DNA of 64,000 nt from UBA5109 sp965661005. Its GTDB lineage: Bacteria > Pseudomonadota > Gammaproteobacteria > Pseudomonadales > Pseudohongiellaceae. The translations under genes were made by a program, and so were the position numbers. Location of the stretch: positions 186,001 to 250,000 of the forward strand of contig CBFICB010000002.1 in assembly GCA_965661005.1 (NCBI GenBank), read 5' to 3'. The notes under the pieces are model-generated. The model did no database searches, had not been told where the DNA came from, and saw only the letters and a program-made list of their open reading frames with translations. Positions 26,790 through 35,616 of the stretch are shown piece by piece. The stretch's first letter is position 1, and each line of letters begins with the position of its first letter.

Positions 26790-27450
26790 TAAAACGATAA
26801 CCTTGTCCGCGAACGGTATCGATTGGCTTTAATGTTTCTTCAGGGTCCATCTTTTGTCGCAGTCTACGCACAAACACTTCGAGAACATTACTATCTCTAT
26901 CGTAGTCCTGCTCATAAAGATGTTCAGTCAGTTCCATCTTGGATATCACCTTACCGGGGTGCAGCATCAAGTATTCCAATACCTTATATTCATAAGCCGT
27001 GAGTTCAACAGGCTTTCCTGAAACACTTAATTGTTTTGAGGATGTATCCAGGCTCAGGTGAGCGAAATCCAAAGAAGGTTTGGCAAAACCTGCCGCTCTT
27101 CTAAGTAAAGCATTTAAACGCGCTTTGATTTCTTCTATTTGAAATGGTTTAACGACGTAATCATCAGCACCGGCATCGAGCCCTTCAACTTTATCAGTCC
27201 AGTTATCTCTAGCCGTGAGAATAAGTATTGGAAACACCTTACCATCTTTTCTGATTGCCTTGATAAGGTCGATACCATTCATCTTCGGTAAGCCTAAATC
27301 AATAATGGCTGCATCATAAGAAAATTCATTGGCCTGATATAAGCCCAACTCACCGTCTTGAACGCTATCTACAATATAGTCGTTATCTTCCAGTGCTTTG
27401 ACCAACTGGGCCCTTAAAAGATCTTCATCTTCTACCAGTAACAGACGCAT
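26773..27450 (-). CDS. PhoP-like OmpR-family response regulator
   Basis: A 225-residue two-component regulator. The receiver domain (residues 1-115) has the acidic pocket VEDED, phospho-acceptor D51 in IIDLGLPKMNG, and the switch lysine in DDYVVKPF. The C-terminal winged helix (about 130-222) shows ELTAYEYKVLEYL and RVRRLRQK-type recognition features ending VRGQGYRF. It pairs with the PhoQ-like kinase, with overlapping genes, and follows a small PepSY protein gene, a common arrangement in which the PepSY protein is part of the regulon. Target genes are unknown; the upstream 2TM and PepSY genes are likely. Confidence 0.92.
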   Translation of the reverse strand: MRLLLVEDEDLLRAQLVKALEDNDYIVDSVQDGELGLYQANEFSYDAAIIDLGLPKMNGIDLIKAIRKDGKVFPILILTARDNWTDKVEGLDAGADDYVVKPFQIEEIKARLNALLRRAAGFAKPSLDFAHLSLDTSSKQLSVSGKPVELTAYEYKVLEYLMLHPGKVISKMELTEHLYEQDYDRDSNVLEVFVRRLRQKMDPEETLKPIDTVRGQGYRFNVPPK

Positions 27451-27482
27451 GCTAGCACCTCAAGTATTTTGATGAGATTAAG

Positions 27483-27839
27483 CTAATCTGGAAAGCGACT
27501 GACTTCACCAGTACTGCCATCAACAAACACATTAAACACCGTGCCATTTTGATCAATACGCACACGCCAATTCATGCCATCCATACGCACACTCAATATT
27601 CTGCCCTGAAAACTGTCACGAGCCAGATTTAATGCCTGCTGTCTTGATATGGATGTCGCTGGATCCAATGTCGGCGGAGCCAGACTATTGCCAGGACCTG
27701 TCTGTCTCGGCGGCCCAAAAGGCGGCGGCTGCTCAGGTCTGGGCGACGCTTCAGAGCCATCCCTTGGAGCCTGAGCATTTGTCAGGGGCGAGAATAGCAA
27801 AGCGGTCATTGCTAATATTGTTATTATCTTATTTGCCAA
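27483..27839 (-). CDS. Small periplasmic PepSY-domain protein
   Basis: A 118-residue exported protein with a signal peptide ending TNAQA, a Pro-rich linker, and a C-terminal PepSY domain (ALNLARDSFQGRILSVRMDGMNWRV; NVFVDGSTGEV). The start codon is TTG at 27839 with weak ribosome-binding support; the internal ATG would cut the signal peptide too short. PepSY proteins of this size often accompany OmpR-type regulator/kinase pairs, as here. The function is unknown; protease inhibition and signalling control have been suggested for the domain. Confidence 0.8.
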   Translation of the reverse strand: MANKIITILAMTALLFSPLTNAQAPRDGSEASPRPEQPPPFGPPRQTGPGNSLAPPTLDPATSISRQQALNLARDSFQGRILSVRMDGMNWRVRIDQNGTVFNVFVDGSTGEVSRFPD

Positions 27840-27858
27840 TGGGCATCACTTTTAAAGC

Positions 27859-28392
27859 CTAAAGTACAGGTTCTAAATTCACTCTCACTCTAATAGTAGC
27901 ACCTGGATCACGTTGAGTACGAACAGTATATTCACGGTTATTGTAGCTATAGATGACATCATATCCAACTAGCCTGTCTTCTAAATAGCTATCATAGACA
28001 GTTTCACAACGCTCAACCGTTTCATACTGCACATTACGAGTTCTATTTGAATAACTAATGTCACGTGCAACAGAAGCCCCCAAAACTGCCCCAACGACAG
28101 AACCAACGCGTTGATTACTCTTATTATGCCCTACAGCATTCCCGATTGCGCCCCCAATGACCGCTCCCAATATATTTGGTGTATGAGAGCGGTATTGAGG
28201 ACGACTTTCTCGAACGACCTCTTCCAACCAACATTCTCTGCGGGGTGTTGATGTTTCCACTGTCCGATAAACAGCCGTACTTTGGATCACATCGGCTTCA
28301 TAATAACTAGTCGAAGCCGAAGCAAGAGAAGCAAAGCCGAATCCCAGTAGAGCGGTAACAAAACTTCTAGCCACATTAGTCATTATCTTCAT
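27859..28392 (-). CDS. Glycine-zipper 2TM domain envelope protein
   Basis: A 177-residue exported protein. A signal peptide ends ASAS, and a central glycine zipper (ILGAVIGGAIGNAVGH followed by GSVVGAVLGASVA) is the rickettsial 17-kDa-antigen/2TM type that inserts in or at the membrane. Two cysteines (RECWLEE and ERCETVYDS) frame the zipper. The C-terminal part (VIYSYNNREYTVRTQ) is typical of the group. It is 20 nt upstream of the PepSY gene in the same direction and is probably part of the same operon with the PhoP/PhoQ-like pair. A GGGGG precedes ATG 28392. Confidence 0.82.
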   Translation of the reverse strand: MKIMTNVARSFVTALLGFGFASLASASTSYYEADVIQSTAVYRTVETSTPRRECWLEEVVRESRPQYRSHTPNILGAVIGGAIGNAVGHNKSNQRVGSVVGAVLGASVARDISYSNRTRNVQYETVERCETVYDSYLEDRLVGYDVIYSYNNREYTVRTQRDPGATIRVRVNLEPVL

Positions 28393-28636
28393 AAAGCCCC
28401 CTTTTTACTTTAATGTTAAAAAATCTGCTCTTTGTGTCCTTGACCAAAAGACTAACAAGGTCAATATGAACAAGGGCTTAACACCTTGAATTTCCGGTAA
28501 AAGTGAGACCCGGGTCAAAAATACCGGATTGTATTGCTTAAATAATGTAGAGATAATGATTTTGACCAGCTGTTCAGAATGCTTTGAGCCACAATAAAGC
28601 ATAAACTTTGCAGCAACTATAAAAAGAGCAATTACG

Positions 28637-28990
28637 ATGGACGTTATTTCTATTCTAGTATTAATGATAGCAGGTCATTTTGTAGGCGACTTTGCCCTGC
28701 AACCTGGCCCTATGAGTTCAGGAAAAAATAGAAATAAAACTCGCGAGCAGTTTGATGATGGCTTTCCTCAATGGTATTACTGGTTATCAGCCCATGCTTC
28801 TACTCACGGACTGATTGTATATTTTTGTACGGGAAGTATTCTTCTTCTAATTGCTGAGTTTATAAGCCATTGGTTAATTGACTATGTAAAATGTGACAAA
28901 ATCATTAACCTGCATCAGGATCAATCTTTGCATTTACTCTCTAAGGTTATCTATGCTCTGATAATTTTTTTTATTGGAATGCCTGTTTAA
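28637..28990 (+). CDS. DUF3307 membrane protein
   Basis: A 117-residue protein with about three hydrophobic segments (residues 1-20, 55-82 and 98-115). It contains the DUF3307 signature GHFVGDFALQPG near the start and the charged HWLIDYVKCD in the centre. Members occur in many bacteria and phages without known function. Histidine and aspartate residues within the membrane segments are the conserved feature. It is followed 23 nt later by the FMN-binding protein gene in the same direction. Confidence 0.75.
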   Translation: MDVISILVLMIAGHFVGDFALQPGPMSSGKNRNKTREQFDDGFPQWYYWLSAHASTHGLIVYFCTGSILLLIAEFISHWLIDYVKCDKIINLHQDQSLHLLSKVIYALIIFFIGMPV

Positions 28991-29013
28991 TATTTCATAT
29001 TTAAATCTTTATC

Positions 29014-29571
29014 ATGTCTGAAAAATTTCCTGAATTAAGCCCTTCCCTAATATCATTTATAGAAAAACAACATATATTTTTTGTCGGTACTGCTCGTTCT
29101 ACCGGGACTGTAAATGTATCTCCCAAGGGGATGGACTCTCTTAAGATTATTAATCCAAATAGACTGATTTGGCTCAACTACACAGGTAGCGGCAATGAGT
29201 CAGCGGCTCATATTCTTGAAAATCCTCGAATGACAATCATGTTTTGTTCTTTTGAACTTAAGCCTCTTATTTTGAGAGTTTATGGACAAGCTCAGGCAAT
29301 ACATCCTAGAGACGAATCCTGGCAGGAGTATTTAAATTTATTTCCGGAGAAGTCAGGTGCTAGACAGCTTTTCATGATGGACATTGAATTAGTGCAGACT
29401 TCATGCGGCTTCGCTGTCCCTTATTATGAATTCATTGAAGATCGCGAAGCACTGCTTAAGTGGTCCAAGCAAAAAGATGATGAGGAAATCGAAGCTTACT
29501 GGCAAGAAAAAAACCAACAATCAATAGATGGTTTTCCTAGCAATATTTTAATTAATTCATCTAAAAATTAA
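29014..29571 (+). CDS. Pyridoxamine 5'-phosphate oxidase-like FMN protein
   Basis: A 185-residue protein of the PNPOx-like split-barrel FMN family. The start (FIEKQHIFFVGTARSTGTVNVSPKGMDSL) and WLNYTGSGNESAAHILENPRMTIMF are the standard flavin-binding blocks of the group of general-stress-type PNPOx-like proteins. It lacks the C-terminal substrate motif of true PdxH, so it is not expected to make pyridoxal phosphate. The substrate is unknown. It overlaps the convergent DUF6152-like gene by four bases. Confidence 0.85.
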   Translation: MSEKFPELSPSLISFIEKQHIFFVGTARSTGTVNVSPKGMDSLKIINPNRLIWLNYTGSGNESAAHILENPRMTIMFCSFELKPLILRVYGQAQAIHPRDESWQEYLNLFPEKSGARQLFMMDIELVQTSCGFAVPYYEFIEDREALLKWSKQKDDEEIEAYWQEKNQQSIDGFPSNILINSSKN

Positions 29572-29945
29572 TCCCTTCGTGGATAAAGGTTATAAAGAGT
29601 ATCACCTACTTGTAACCTTTCAGTTTTCATTTCCAGGTTAGCTAAATCAGCATGGCGGTGTCCATAAGCTGTAATGGTATCACCCATCTGTATCATATCT
29701 TCTGATAAACCAGCACGACGGGTTCTGGATGGAGGGCTAAGTAGTAAATTCCATATGCGGCCATCAGCCTCAACTGACATTCTGTCATGCGGGTTAGCAA
29801 ATTGAATCTGCACGACGGTTGCTGTTAATGTGAATTCATCGCCAGTGTACCAAGACCAGCCGTGATGAGAAGCTGCTTGATTTGCCAGCAAGCAAAGACC
29901 CGTTATTAAAAGGACCCTAGACAATTTTAGTTTTAACACATTCAT
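29568..29945 (-). CDS. DUF6152-like secreted protein (third copy, stand-alone)
   Basis: A 125-residue exported protein from ATG 29945, which has GGAGAA 8 nt upstream (an earlier ATG at 29975 lacks this). The signal peptide ends QAAS or QAA, so the mature protein would begin HHGWSWY or SHHGW. A FANPHDR element follows about 30 residues later and a GHRHAD motif later still. These match the His-His and Pro-His pattern of the DUF6152 proteins at 1082 and 49490, although the rest has diverged. It stands alone, with no secreted partner protein beside it. The function is unknown; metal binding is inference. Confidence 0.72.
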   Translation of the reverse strand: MNVLKLKLSRVLLITGLCLLANQAASHHGWSWYTGDEFTLTATVVQIQFANPHDRMSVEADGRIWNLLLSPPSRTRRAGLSEDMIQMGDTITAYGHRHADLANLEMKTERLQVGDTLYNLYPRRD

Positions 29946-30027
29946 AAGCGTTCTCCATCTGTTTATATTTAACATAAAATAAGTAACAGGCTCACAACTA
30001 CTTATGCCTTTTTAAATTAATTAATCC

Positions 30028-31776
30028 TTATTCTGCACCTTCCATCATTTTCTTGATCACTGGTGAAATTAACAGCATTAATACTGCTACGCCCATGGCG
30101 ATATAGCCGACCTGAGTATAGACACTTATGTAGTTTGCTTTAGCTGCAGCTACATCTGTAAGTTGTCCGCCTATGGTTTCTGCACCTGTGGTTGATGCTA
30201 TTACACCGGCCAAATAATTAGATAAACCACTATAAAGGAACCAAGCTCCCATGGTCATACCAACTACTCTGGGTGGAGCTAACTTAGTCACTACCGACAA
30301 TCCCACTGGAGACACCATTAATTCGCCAATAGTATGAAACCAATAAATCAGGAAAATAAAATAAACTGCCGTCAGCCCAGAGCCGCCTGAAATTTTCATA
30401 CCAGCGACCAAAACCAGAAAACCCAAGCCGGCCATAAATACACCCAGGGAAAATTTCACCGGGCTCGATGGATTGACTTTATGCTTGGCAAGCTTAATCC
30501 ATAACATAGCCATGAGTGGTGCAAATAGAATAATGAACATAGCATTTAAAGACTGAAATATTGGCGCCGGGACGTTAAAACCCAGCATGGTTCTATCAAC
30601 CAGACTTCCTGCAAATAAATTCAACGATGTCCCTGCTTGTTCAAACAAGGCCCAGAATGGGATTTGAGCGAGTATGATGTAGATCGCGGCCAGCATTCGA
30701 TTTCGTTCAGTTCTATCACAACCGAAAAATGCATAAGCCACCATAAATGCAAAGACTAAAATACCTAAAATACCTACGTAAGCTTCATCAATCAGATGGG
30801 CATTCATAACCATAATCATAGATATAGCAATGATCCCTAGTCCTGCTATATAACACATTGCTTCAATATTAAGCGGCCCCAGAACCTTTTCTTTTAATTT
30901 TTCAACACTGGGTGGTTCAGCCTTCCCTTCCAGCCAGCCCTGAAATTTTAAAAATATGGCCAGCCCAAAGACCATACCAATACCAGCAAGGCCAAAGCCG
31001 TATTTCCAACCGTAGGTAATGCCCAGATAGCCACATAGTATTGATGACAGAAAAGCACCCATATTAATGCCCATATAAAAAATGGTGAATCCCGAATCTC
31101 GTCGAGTATCTCCAAAACCATATAGCGCACCAACTATGGAAGATATATTGGCTTTTAGAAAACCGACTCCTGCAATAATCAATGCTAAGGAGAGATATAG
31201 ACCATTTACATAGAGCGCTTCTGTTTCTGTGCGCCGACTGTAGTCAGAGACATTTATGGCTGCTGGCAAGCCTACATTATCTGGATCAGCAACTAGCATC
31301 TGGGTAGCGCCAGCATTAAATGAAATCAATGAAACGCCTTGCTCAGAAGTGATAATTTGATTACCGTCACCTCCTCTGGCATCTAGGGCTATCTCATATT
31401 CAGCACCGCTATAGCTCAGTATTTCCCTGGAACCATTCCCTTCAAAAGCCATGCCCAAATGACCGATAACAAGCAGTATCGCTCCAAAGGTAACGGCCTT
31501 TCTAGAACCCAGATACTTGTCCGCAAGTGTCCCTCCAATGATGGTCATTACATAAACTAGCGCGGTGTATGCACCATAGATTATGGAAGACCGTTCTTGG
31601 CTAAATAAGAAGTGCTCGGTAAGATAAAATATCAATAAGCCGCGCATTCCATAATAGGAAAAGCGTTCCCACATTTCAGTGAAAAAGAGAATATACAGCC
31701 CGCGGGGATGTCCAAAGATAGTTTTATCTGAAGATGATGCCTCTGGCACCTCTGCCGAATCTACTACTTCAGTCAT
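30028..31776 (-). CDS. POT family proton-dependent oligopeptide transporter
   Basis: A 582-residue inner-membrane transporter of the POT/PTR (major facilitator) family importing di- and tripeptides with protons. The signature EMWERFSYYGMRGLLIFYL (ExxERFxYY) is in the first helix, and FYMGINMGAFLSS is the PTR2 signature in helix 5. About 14 helices are visible, with a roughly 60-residue hydrophilic insert around residues 110-170, longer than in E. coli DtpA. An AGGAG precedes ATG 31776. With the exported S9 peptidase it fits peptide scavenging. Confidence 0.93.
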   Translation of the reverse strand: MTEVVDSAEVPEASSSDKTIFGHPRGLYILFFTEMWERFSYYGMRGLLIFYLTEHFLFSQERSSIIYGAYTALVYVMTIIGGTLADKYLGSRKAVTFGAILLVIGHLGMAFEGNGSREILSYSGAEYEIALDARGGDGNQIITSEQGVSLISFNAGATQMLVADPDNVGLPAAINVSDYSRRTETEALYVNGLYLSLALIIAGVGFLKANISSIVGALYGFGDTRRDSGFTIFYMGINMGAFLSSILCGYLGITYGWKYGFGLAGIGMVFGLAIFLKFQGWLEGKAEPPSVEKLKEKVLGPLNIEAMCYIAGLGIIAISMIMVMNAHLIDEAYVGILGILVFAFMVAYAFFGCDRTERNRMLAAIYIILAQIPFWALFEQAGTSLNLFAGSLVDRTMLGFNVPAPIFQSLNAMFIILFAPLMAMLWIKLAKHKVNPSSPVKFSLGVFMAGLGFLVLVAGMKISGGSGLTAVYFIFLIYWFHTIGELMVSPVGLSVVTKLAPPRVVGMTMGAWFLYSGLSNYLAGVIASTTGAETIGGQLTDVAAAKANYISVYTQVGYIAMGVAVLMLLISPVIKKMMEGAE

Positions 31777-31961
31777 ATTAGCTCCTGTTTTATTGATATG
31801 GCTTCAATGCAGAATAAAGACGCTCAGAGATAAAATCAACATATCTAAGCAGTTATGCTCAAGCATTTAGACTTACTGGGTATTTACAAGTTGAGTTTGA
31901 AAATTTATATTCTTTGATATCTACATAATATTACAAGTTTTTTACTGAATAAAATAAATTG

Positions 31962-33122
31962 ATGTATCTAAAATTATTAGAAAAACACATAAAAACAGGG
32001 GTTCTTCACCTCCATTTACCTGAAAACAAGGTGTATACCTTTGGTACGAGTGGCACCGAGGTTCACTGGCATTTTAGAAGTGAAAAAGCCATCAAACGTA
32101 TCGCACTTGATTGGGAGTTCCAACTGGGACAGACCTACATGGAAGGGTTATGGCATGCAGGCGATGGCTCGCTTTACGATCTTTTGGGATTATTAAGGAG
32201 CAATTTCCAGCCCAAAAAAAATAGCTGGCTCAAACCCATACAAGGGGCCATCCAACAGTGGAATAAAGTTTCACGTGCCTACAGTAATATCGCGCATCAC
32301 TACGATATTCATGAAGATGTATTTAGGAAATTTTTAGACAAGGAAATGTTCTACTCTTGCGCTTATTTTGAATCAGATGATGCTTCACTGGAAGAAGCGC
32401 AAACCAGTAAGGCCAATCACATCGCTAATAAATTACTGCTACAAGACAATCACAAAGTTCTCGATATCGGATGTGGCTGGGGAAGCATGATGTTTCACCT
32501 GGCACAAAACTATAATGTTGATGTTAGTGGTATCACCCTGTCCAAGGAACAATTATCTGTAGCCCAAGCTGAGGCCGACTTACGTCAGTTAAATAACACG
32601 CACTTCTATCTTGAAGATTACCGCGAACATAAAGGCGCTTACGACAGAATTGTAAGCATCGGAATGTTTGAACATGTAGGAACACCTTTTTATACGACCT
32701 ATTTCAACAAAATAGCAGAGATGCTCAATGAGGATGGCGTGGCTCTGGTGCATACAATTGGTAAAACAGGCCCACCACGTACTACTAACCCTTGGATCCA
32801 TAAATATATATTCCCAGGCGGAGTAAATCCTTCCCTTTCACAAATTTCTAAAGCGCTTGAAGTCAGTAAGCTTAGAGTCACCGATGTTGAAGTGCTACGT
32901 GAACATTATGCTAAGACTTTGCATCAATGGCAGCTAAGATTCCAAGCACATCGACATGAAATCGCAGAAATACTAGATGAAGAATTTTGTTTAATGTGGG
33001 AGTTTTATCTGGCCGTCTGTGAAGTCGCCTTTATATTTTCTGATCTCGTTGTGTATCAGTTTCAATTGGCTAAAAAACATGGCCCTGTACCCATAACCAG
33101 AGATTATCTGTATAAAAAATAA
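31962..33122 (+). CDS. cfa: Cyclopropane-fatty-acyl-phospholipid synthase
   Basis: A 386-residue SAM-dependent methyltransferase that adds a methylene bridge to unsaturated acyl chains of membrane phospholipids. The SAM-binding motif VLDIGCGWGSM lies near residue 168, followed by GITLSKEQL, DYREHKGAYDRIVSIGMFEHVG (bicarbonate/active-site region) and IFPGGVNPS. The N-terminal lipid-binding domain is present (WHFRSEKAIKR; YMEGLW). The start is ATG 31962; a TTG codon one position upstream is in frame. No strong Shine-Dalgarno is seen. It precedes crp by 123 nt in the same direction. Confidence 0.94.
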   Translation: MYLKLLEKHIKTGVLHLHLPENKVYTFGTSGTEVHWHFRSEKAIKRIALDWEFQLGQTYMEGLWHAGDGSLYDLLGLLRSNFQPKKNSWLKPIQGAIQQWNKVSRAYSNIAHHYDIHEDVFRKFLDKEMFYSCAYFESDDASLEEAQTSKANHIANKLLLQDNHKVLDIGCGWGSMMFHLAQNYNVDVSGITLSKEQLSVAQAEADLRQLNNTHFYLEDYREHKGAYDRIVSIGMFEHVGTPFYTTYFNKIAEMLNEDGVALVHTIGKTGPPRTTNPWIHKYIFPGGVNPSLSQISKALEVSKLRVTDVEVLREHYAKTLHQWQLRFQAHRHEIAEILDEEFCLMWEFYLAVCEVAFIFSDLVVYQFQLAKKHGPVPITRDYLYKK

Positions 33123-33245
33123 TTTATTGGTGTGATATAAGCCTAATTGATGAAATAAGGGTGCAGTGTAGATTAAGACTCTACATGCTCATATACTCAG
33201 GCCTACAAGACCTTACTTATTAATAGTTTTTTCTTAGGAAGACCC

Positions 33246-33881
33246 ATGTCTGTAGCGCTTAATCAAATCGATTTTCCTGATTTTGATACTTTCTTAAGCA
33301 AAACTAAAAAGTACTCATACCCCTCCAACACTTTAATCTTCAGAGAAGTAGATATTTCAGAAACACTTTATTTTATCTTGAGTGGTTCAATAAGCGTCGT
33401 CTTGAATGATGATGATAATCGGGAAATTATTATTGCCTATCTTAGTTCGGGAGACTTTTTTGGCGAAATGAGCTTGTTTGACATAGAAATGTCCAGAAGT
33501 GCCAGTGTGCGCACTAAAGAAAATACAGTGCTAGCTGAAATAAGTTATGAGGATTTCAAAATCTATACAGAAAGCCATCCTCAAATACTTTATATCCTGG
33601 GCAAGCAAATGGCTAGACGCTTACGGAATACAACACAAAAAGTAGCCGACCTATCTTTTCTTGATGCAACTGGTCGAATTGCGAGTGCTTTGCTTAATTT
33701 AAGCAACGATCCCAGCGCCCTCACCCATCCTGATGGCATGCAGATTAGAATAACCAGACAGGAGCTAGGAAAAATAACTAATTGCTCACGGGAAATGGTA
33801 GGGCGTGTTTTAAAAGACTTACAAACTCAGGGTTTAATAGAAGTATCGGGAAAAACCATAGTCATCTATGGAACTCGATAA
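33246..33881 (+). CDS. crp: cAMP receptor protein, CRP/Vfr type
   Basis: A 211-residue global regulator. The cyclic-nucleotide domain contains FFGEMSLFDIEMSRSASVR, in which the glutamate and Arg-Ser pair match the cAMP phosphate contacts of E. coli CRP. The dimer-helix residues read NTT where CRP has T-S, a conservative change at the second cAMP contact. The helix-turn-helix ITRQELGKITNCSREMVGRVL and the C-terminal KTIVIYGTR are nearly those of CRP. It should activate catabolic and other genes when cAMP binds. A GGAAG lies before ATG 33246. Its transcript ends at a shared bidirectional terminator. Confidence 0.95.
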   Translation: MSVALNQIDFPDFDTFLSKTKKYSYPSNTLIFREVDISETLYFILSGSISVVLNDDDNREIIIAYLSSGDFFGEMSLFDIEMSRSASVRTKENTVLAEISYEDFKIYTESHPQILYILGKQMARRLRNTTQKVADLSFLDATGRIASALLNLSNDPSALTHPDGMQIRITRQELGKITNCSREMVGRVLKDLQTQGLIEVSGKTIVIYGTR

Positions 33882-33889
33882 TTTGAATA

Positions 33890-33921
33890 AAAAAAGCCGC
33901 TTTGTTAGCGGCTTTTTTAAT
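33890..33921. terminator. Bidirectional terminator between crp and rplQ
   Basis: The stem GCCGCT/AGCGGC with loop TTGTT is flanked by an A run on the left and a T run on the right. It can therefore end both the rightward crp transcript and the leftward ribosomal transcript. Confidence 0.88.
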
Positions 33922-33934
33922 TAAAGATAACTAT

Positions 33935-34522
33935 TTATTTATCTTCTTTTTTTTCTTCAGAAGCTTCCTCTTCATCTGCTTCTTCGATAATTTCTTCTTC
34001 AGTAGTTTCTTCAGGGGCTTCTGCCGTCTCTTCAACTGCTTCCGCTGTTTCTTCTACTATTTCTTTTACTTCTTCTACAGGATCTTCTGAAACTTCTTCG
34101 CTTACAACTTCTTCTGCTACTAGATCTTCTACTTGGTCACTATAATCATCATCGAAATCGACAACAGGACGATCAACCAGTTCAACATAAGCCATAGGAG
34201 CTTTATCACCTGTGCGTAATCCACATTTTATAACACGTAGATAACCGCCTGGTCGTTTTTTATAACGTGGGCCTAGCTCAGAAAATAACTTGCCTACAGC
34301 TGCTTTATCCTGAACACGAGCAAAAGCCAAGCGTCGATTTGCAACATTATCTTCCTTTGCAAGAGTAATTAAAGGCTCAGCATAAGACCTTAGTTCTTTC
34401 GCCTTAGCCAGAGTTGTTCTAATAATTTCGTGCTCAACCAGAGATGAAGTCATGTTACGGAACATGGCCTGACGATGACTGCTATTTCTGTTAAGTTGAC
34501 GTCCTGAGTGACGATGACGCAT
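33935..34522 (-). CDS. rplQ: 50S ribosomal protein L17 with long acidic C-terminal tail
   Basis: A 195-residue protein; L17 is usually about 127. Residues 1-118 are a normal L17 (RHRHSGRQLNRNSSHRQAM to APMAYVELVDR). The rest is an added tail, whose last 72 residues (from DDDYSDQ) contain 36 Asp/Glu. The tail has no predicted fold and is a simple EE-, EV- and EA-rich run ending EEKKEDK. L17 sits near the exit tunnel, so an extension could lie on the ribosome surface. It is the last gene of the alpha operon, after rpoA, and is followed by the terminator at 33890-33921. Confidence 0.96.
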   Translation of the reverse strand: MRHRHSGRQLNRNSSHRQAMFRNMTSSLVEHEIIRTTLAKAKELRSYAEPLITLAKEDNVANRRLAFARVQDKAAVGKLFSELGPRYKKRPGGYLRVIKCGLRTGDKAPMAYVELVDRPVVDFDDDYSDQVEDLVAEEVVSEEVSEDPVEEVKEIVEETAEAVEETAEAPEETTEEEIIEEADEEEASEEKKEDK

Positions 34523-34549
34523 GACTACTATTCCTAATTAATATCAGTT

Positions 34550-35548
34550 TTATGCAGCTCTATCGTCGCCTTTAAGCGATGATGGCGGCCAATTCTCTAA
34601 ACGCAAACCTAAAGACAAACCGCGTGACGCCAGTACATCCTTAATTTCCGTTAACGATTTTTTACCAAGGTTTGGAGTTTTCAATAATTCAACTTCAGTA
34701 CGCTGAATCAGATCCCCAATGTAATAAATATTTTCAGCCTTTAAGCAGTTAGCTGAACGTACAGTAAGCTCCAAATCATCAACCGGACGCAATAAAATCG
34801 GGTCAATTTTATCTTCAGCTTCTTCAGGCTCATTAACAACATCACTTTGTAAGTCAACAAATACACTTAGTTGATGTTGCATAATAGTTGCTGCTTGTCG
34901 AATAGCTTCTTCTGCATCTAAAGTGCCATTGGTTTCTAATTCCAAAATCAGTTTATCAAGGTCAGTACGTTGCTCTACACGTGCATTTTCAACAGTATAA
35001 GTAACTTGATTAACAGGTGTATAAGATGCATCTAGTTGTAATTTACCAACCGAACGAGTCTCATCATCATCACTTAAACGCGAATCAGCAGGAGCATAGC
35101 CGCGGCCTGATCCCACCTTAATTCTCATATTGATTGAGCCATTTTCATTCAGATTACAAATTAAATGGTCAGGATCAACGATTTCAACATCATGATCTAC
35201 AGTAATGTCTGCAGCTGTAACTGGACCTTTACCTGATTTACTTAAAGTAAGCACAGCTTCGGTTTGTGTATTCAAGGCGATTGCCAAATCTTTCAGATTA
35301 AGAATGATTTCAATAACATCCTCTTGAACACCTTCGATGGTGCTGTATTCATGGACTACTCCATCAATCTCAACTTCTTCAACCGCAAAACCGGGCATTG
35401 AAGAAAGCAAAATTCTTCTCAGAGCGTTACCTAATGTATGACCAAATCCTCTTTCCAGTGGTTCCAGAACTACCTTGGAACGATACTTATCTAATTCCTC
35501 TACCTGGATCACTTGAGGGGTCAGAAAGTTTGCTAGGGAAATCTGCAT
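34550..35548 (-). CDS. rpoA: RNA polymerase alpha subunit
   Basis: The 332-residue alpha subunit assembles the polymerase core. The N-terminal dimerisation domain (about residues 1-235; KVVLEPLERGFGHTLGNALRR) and the C-terminal DNA- and activator-binding domain (about 250-325) are both intact. The latter includes VRSANCLKAENI, equivalent to the region that contacts UP elements and CRP, and TPNLGKKSLTEIKDVL. Length is normal. It lies between rpsD and rplQ in the alpha operon. Confidence 0.98.
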   Translation of the reverse strand: MQISLANFLTPQVIQVEELDKYRSKVVLEPLERGFGHTLGNALRRILLSSMPGFAVEEVEIDGVVHEYSTIEGVQEDVIEIILNLKDLAIALNTQTEAVLTLSKSGKGPVTAADITVDHDVEIVDPDHLICNLNENGSINMRIKVGSGRGYAPADSRLSDDDETRSVGKLQLDASYTPVNQVTYTVENARVEQRTDLDKLILELETNGTLDAEEAIRQAATIMQHQLSVFVDLQSDVVNEPEEAEDKIDPILLRPVDDLELTVRSANCLKAENIYYIGDLIQRTEVELLKTPNLGKKSLTEIKDVLASRGLSLGLRLENWPPSSLKGDDRAA

Positions 35549-35616
35549 GTAGTTCCTCTTTTGTTTGGCTTAGTTAATATTAAAATTTAATTGGTTCTAT
35601 TTTTAAGCTATCAGGC

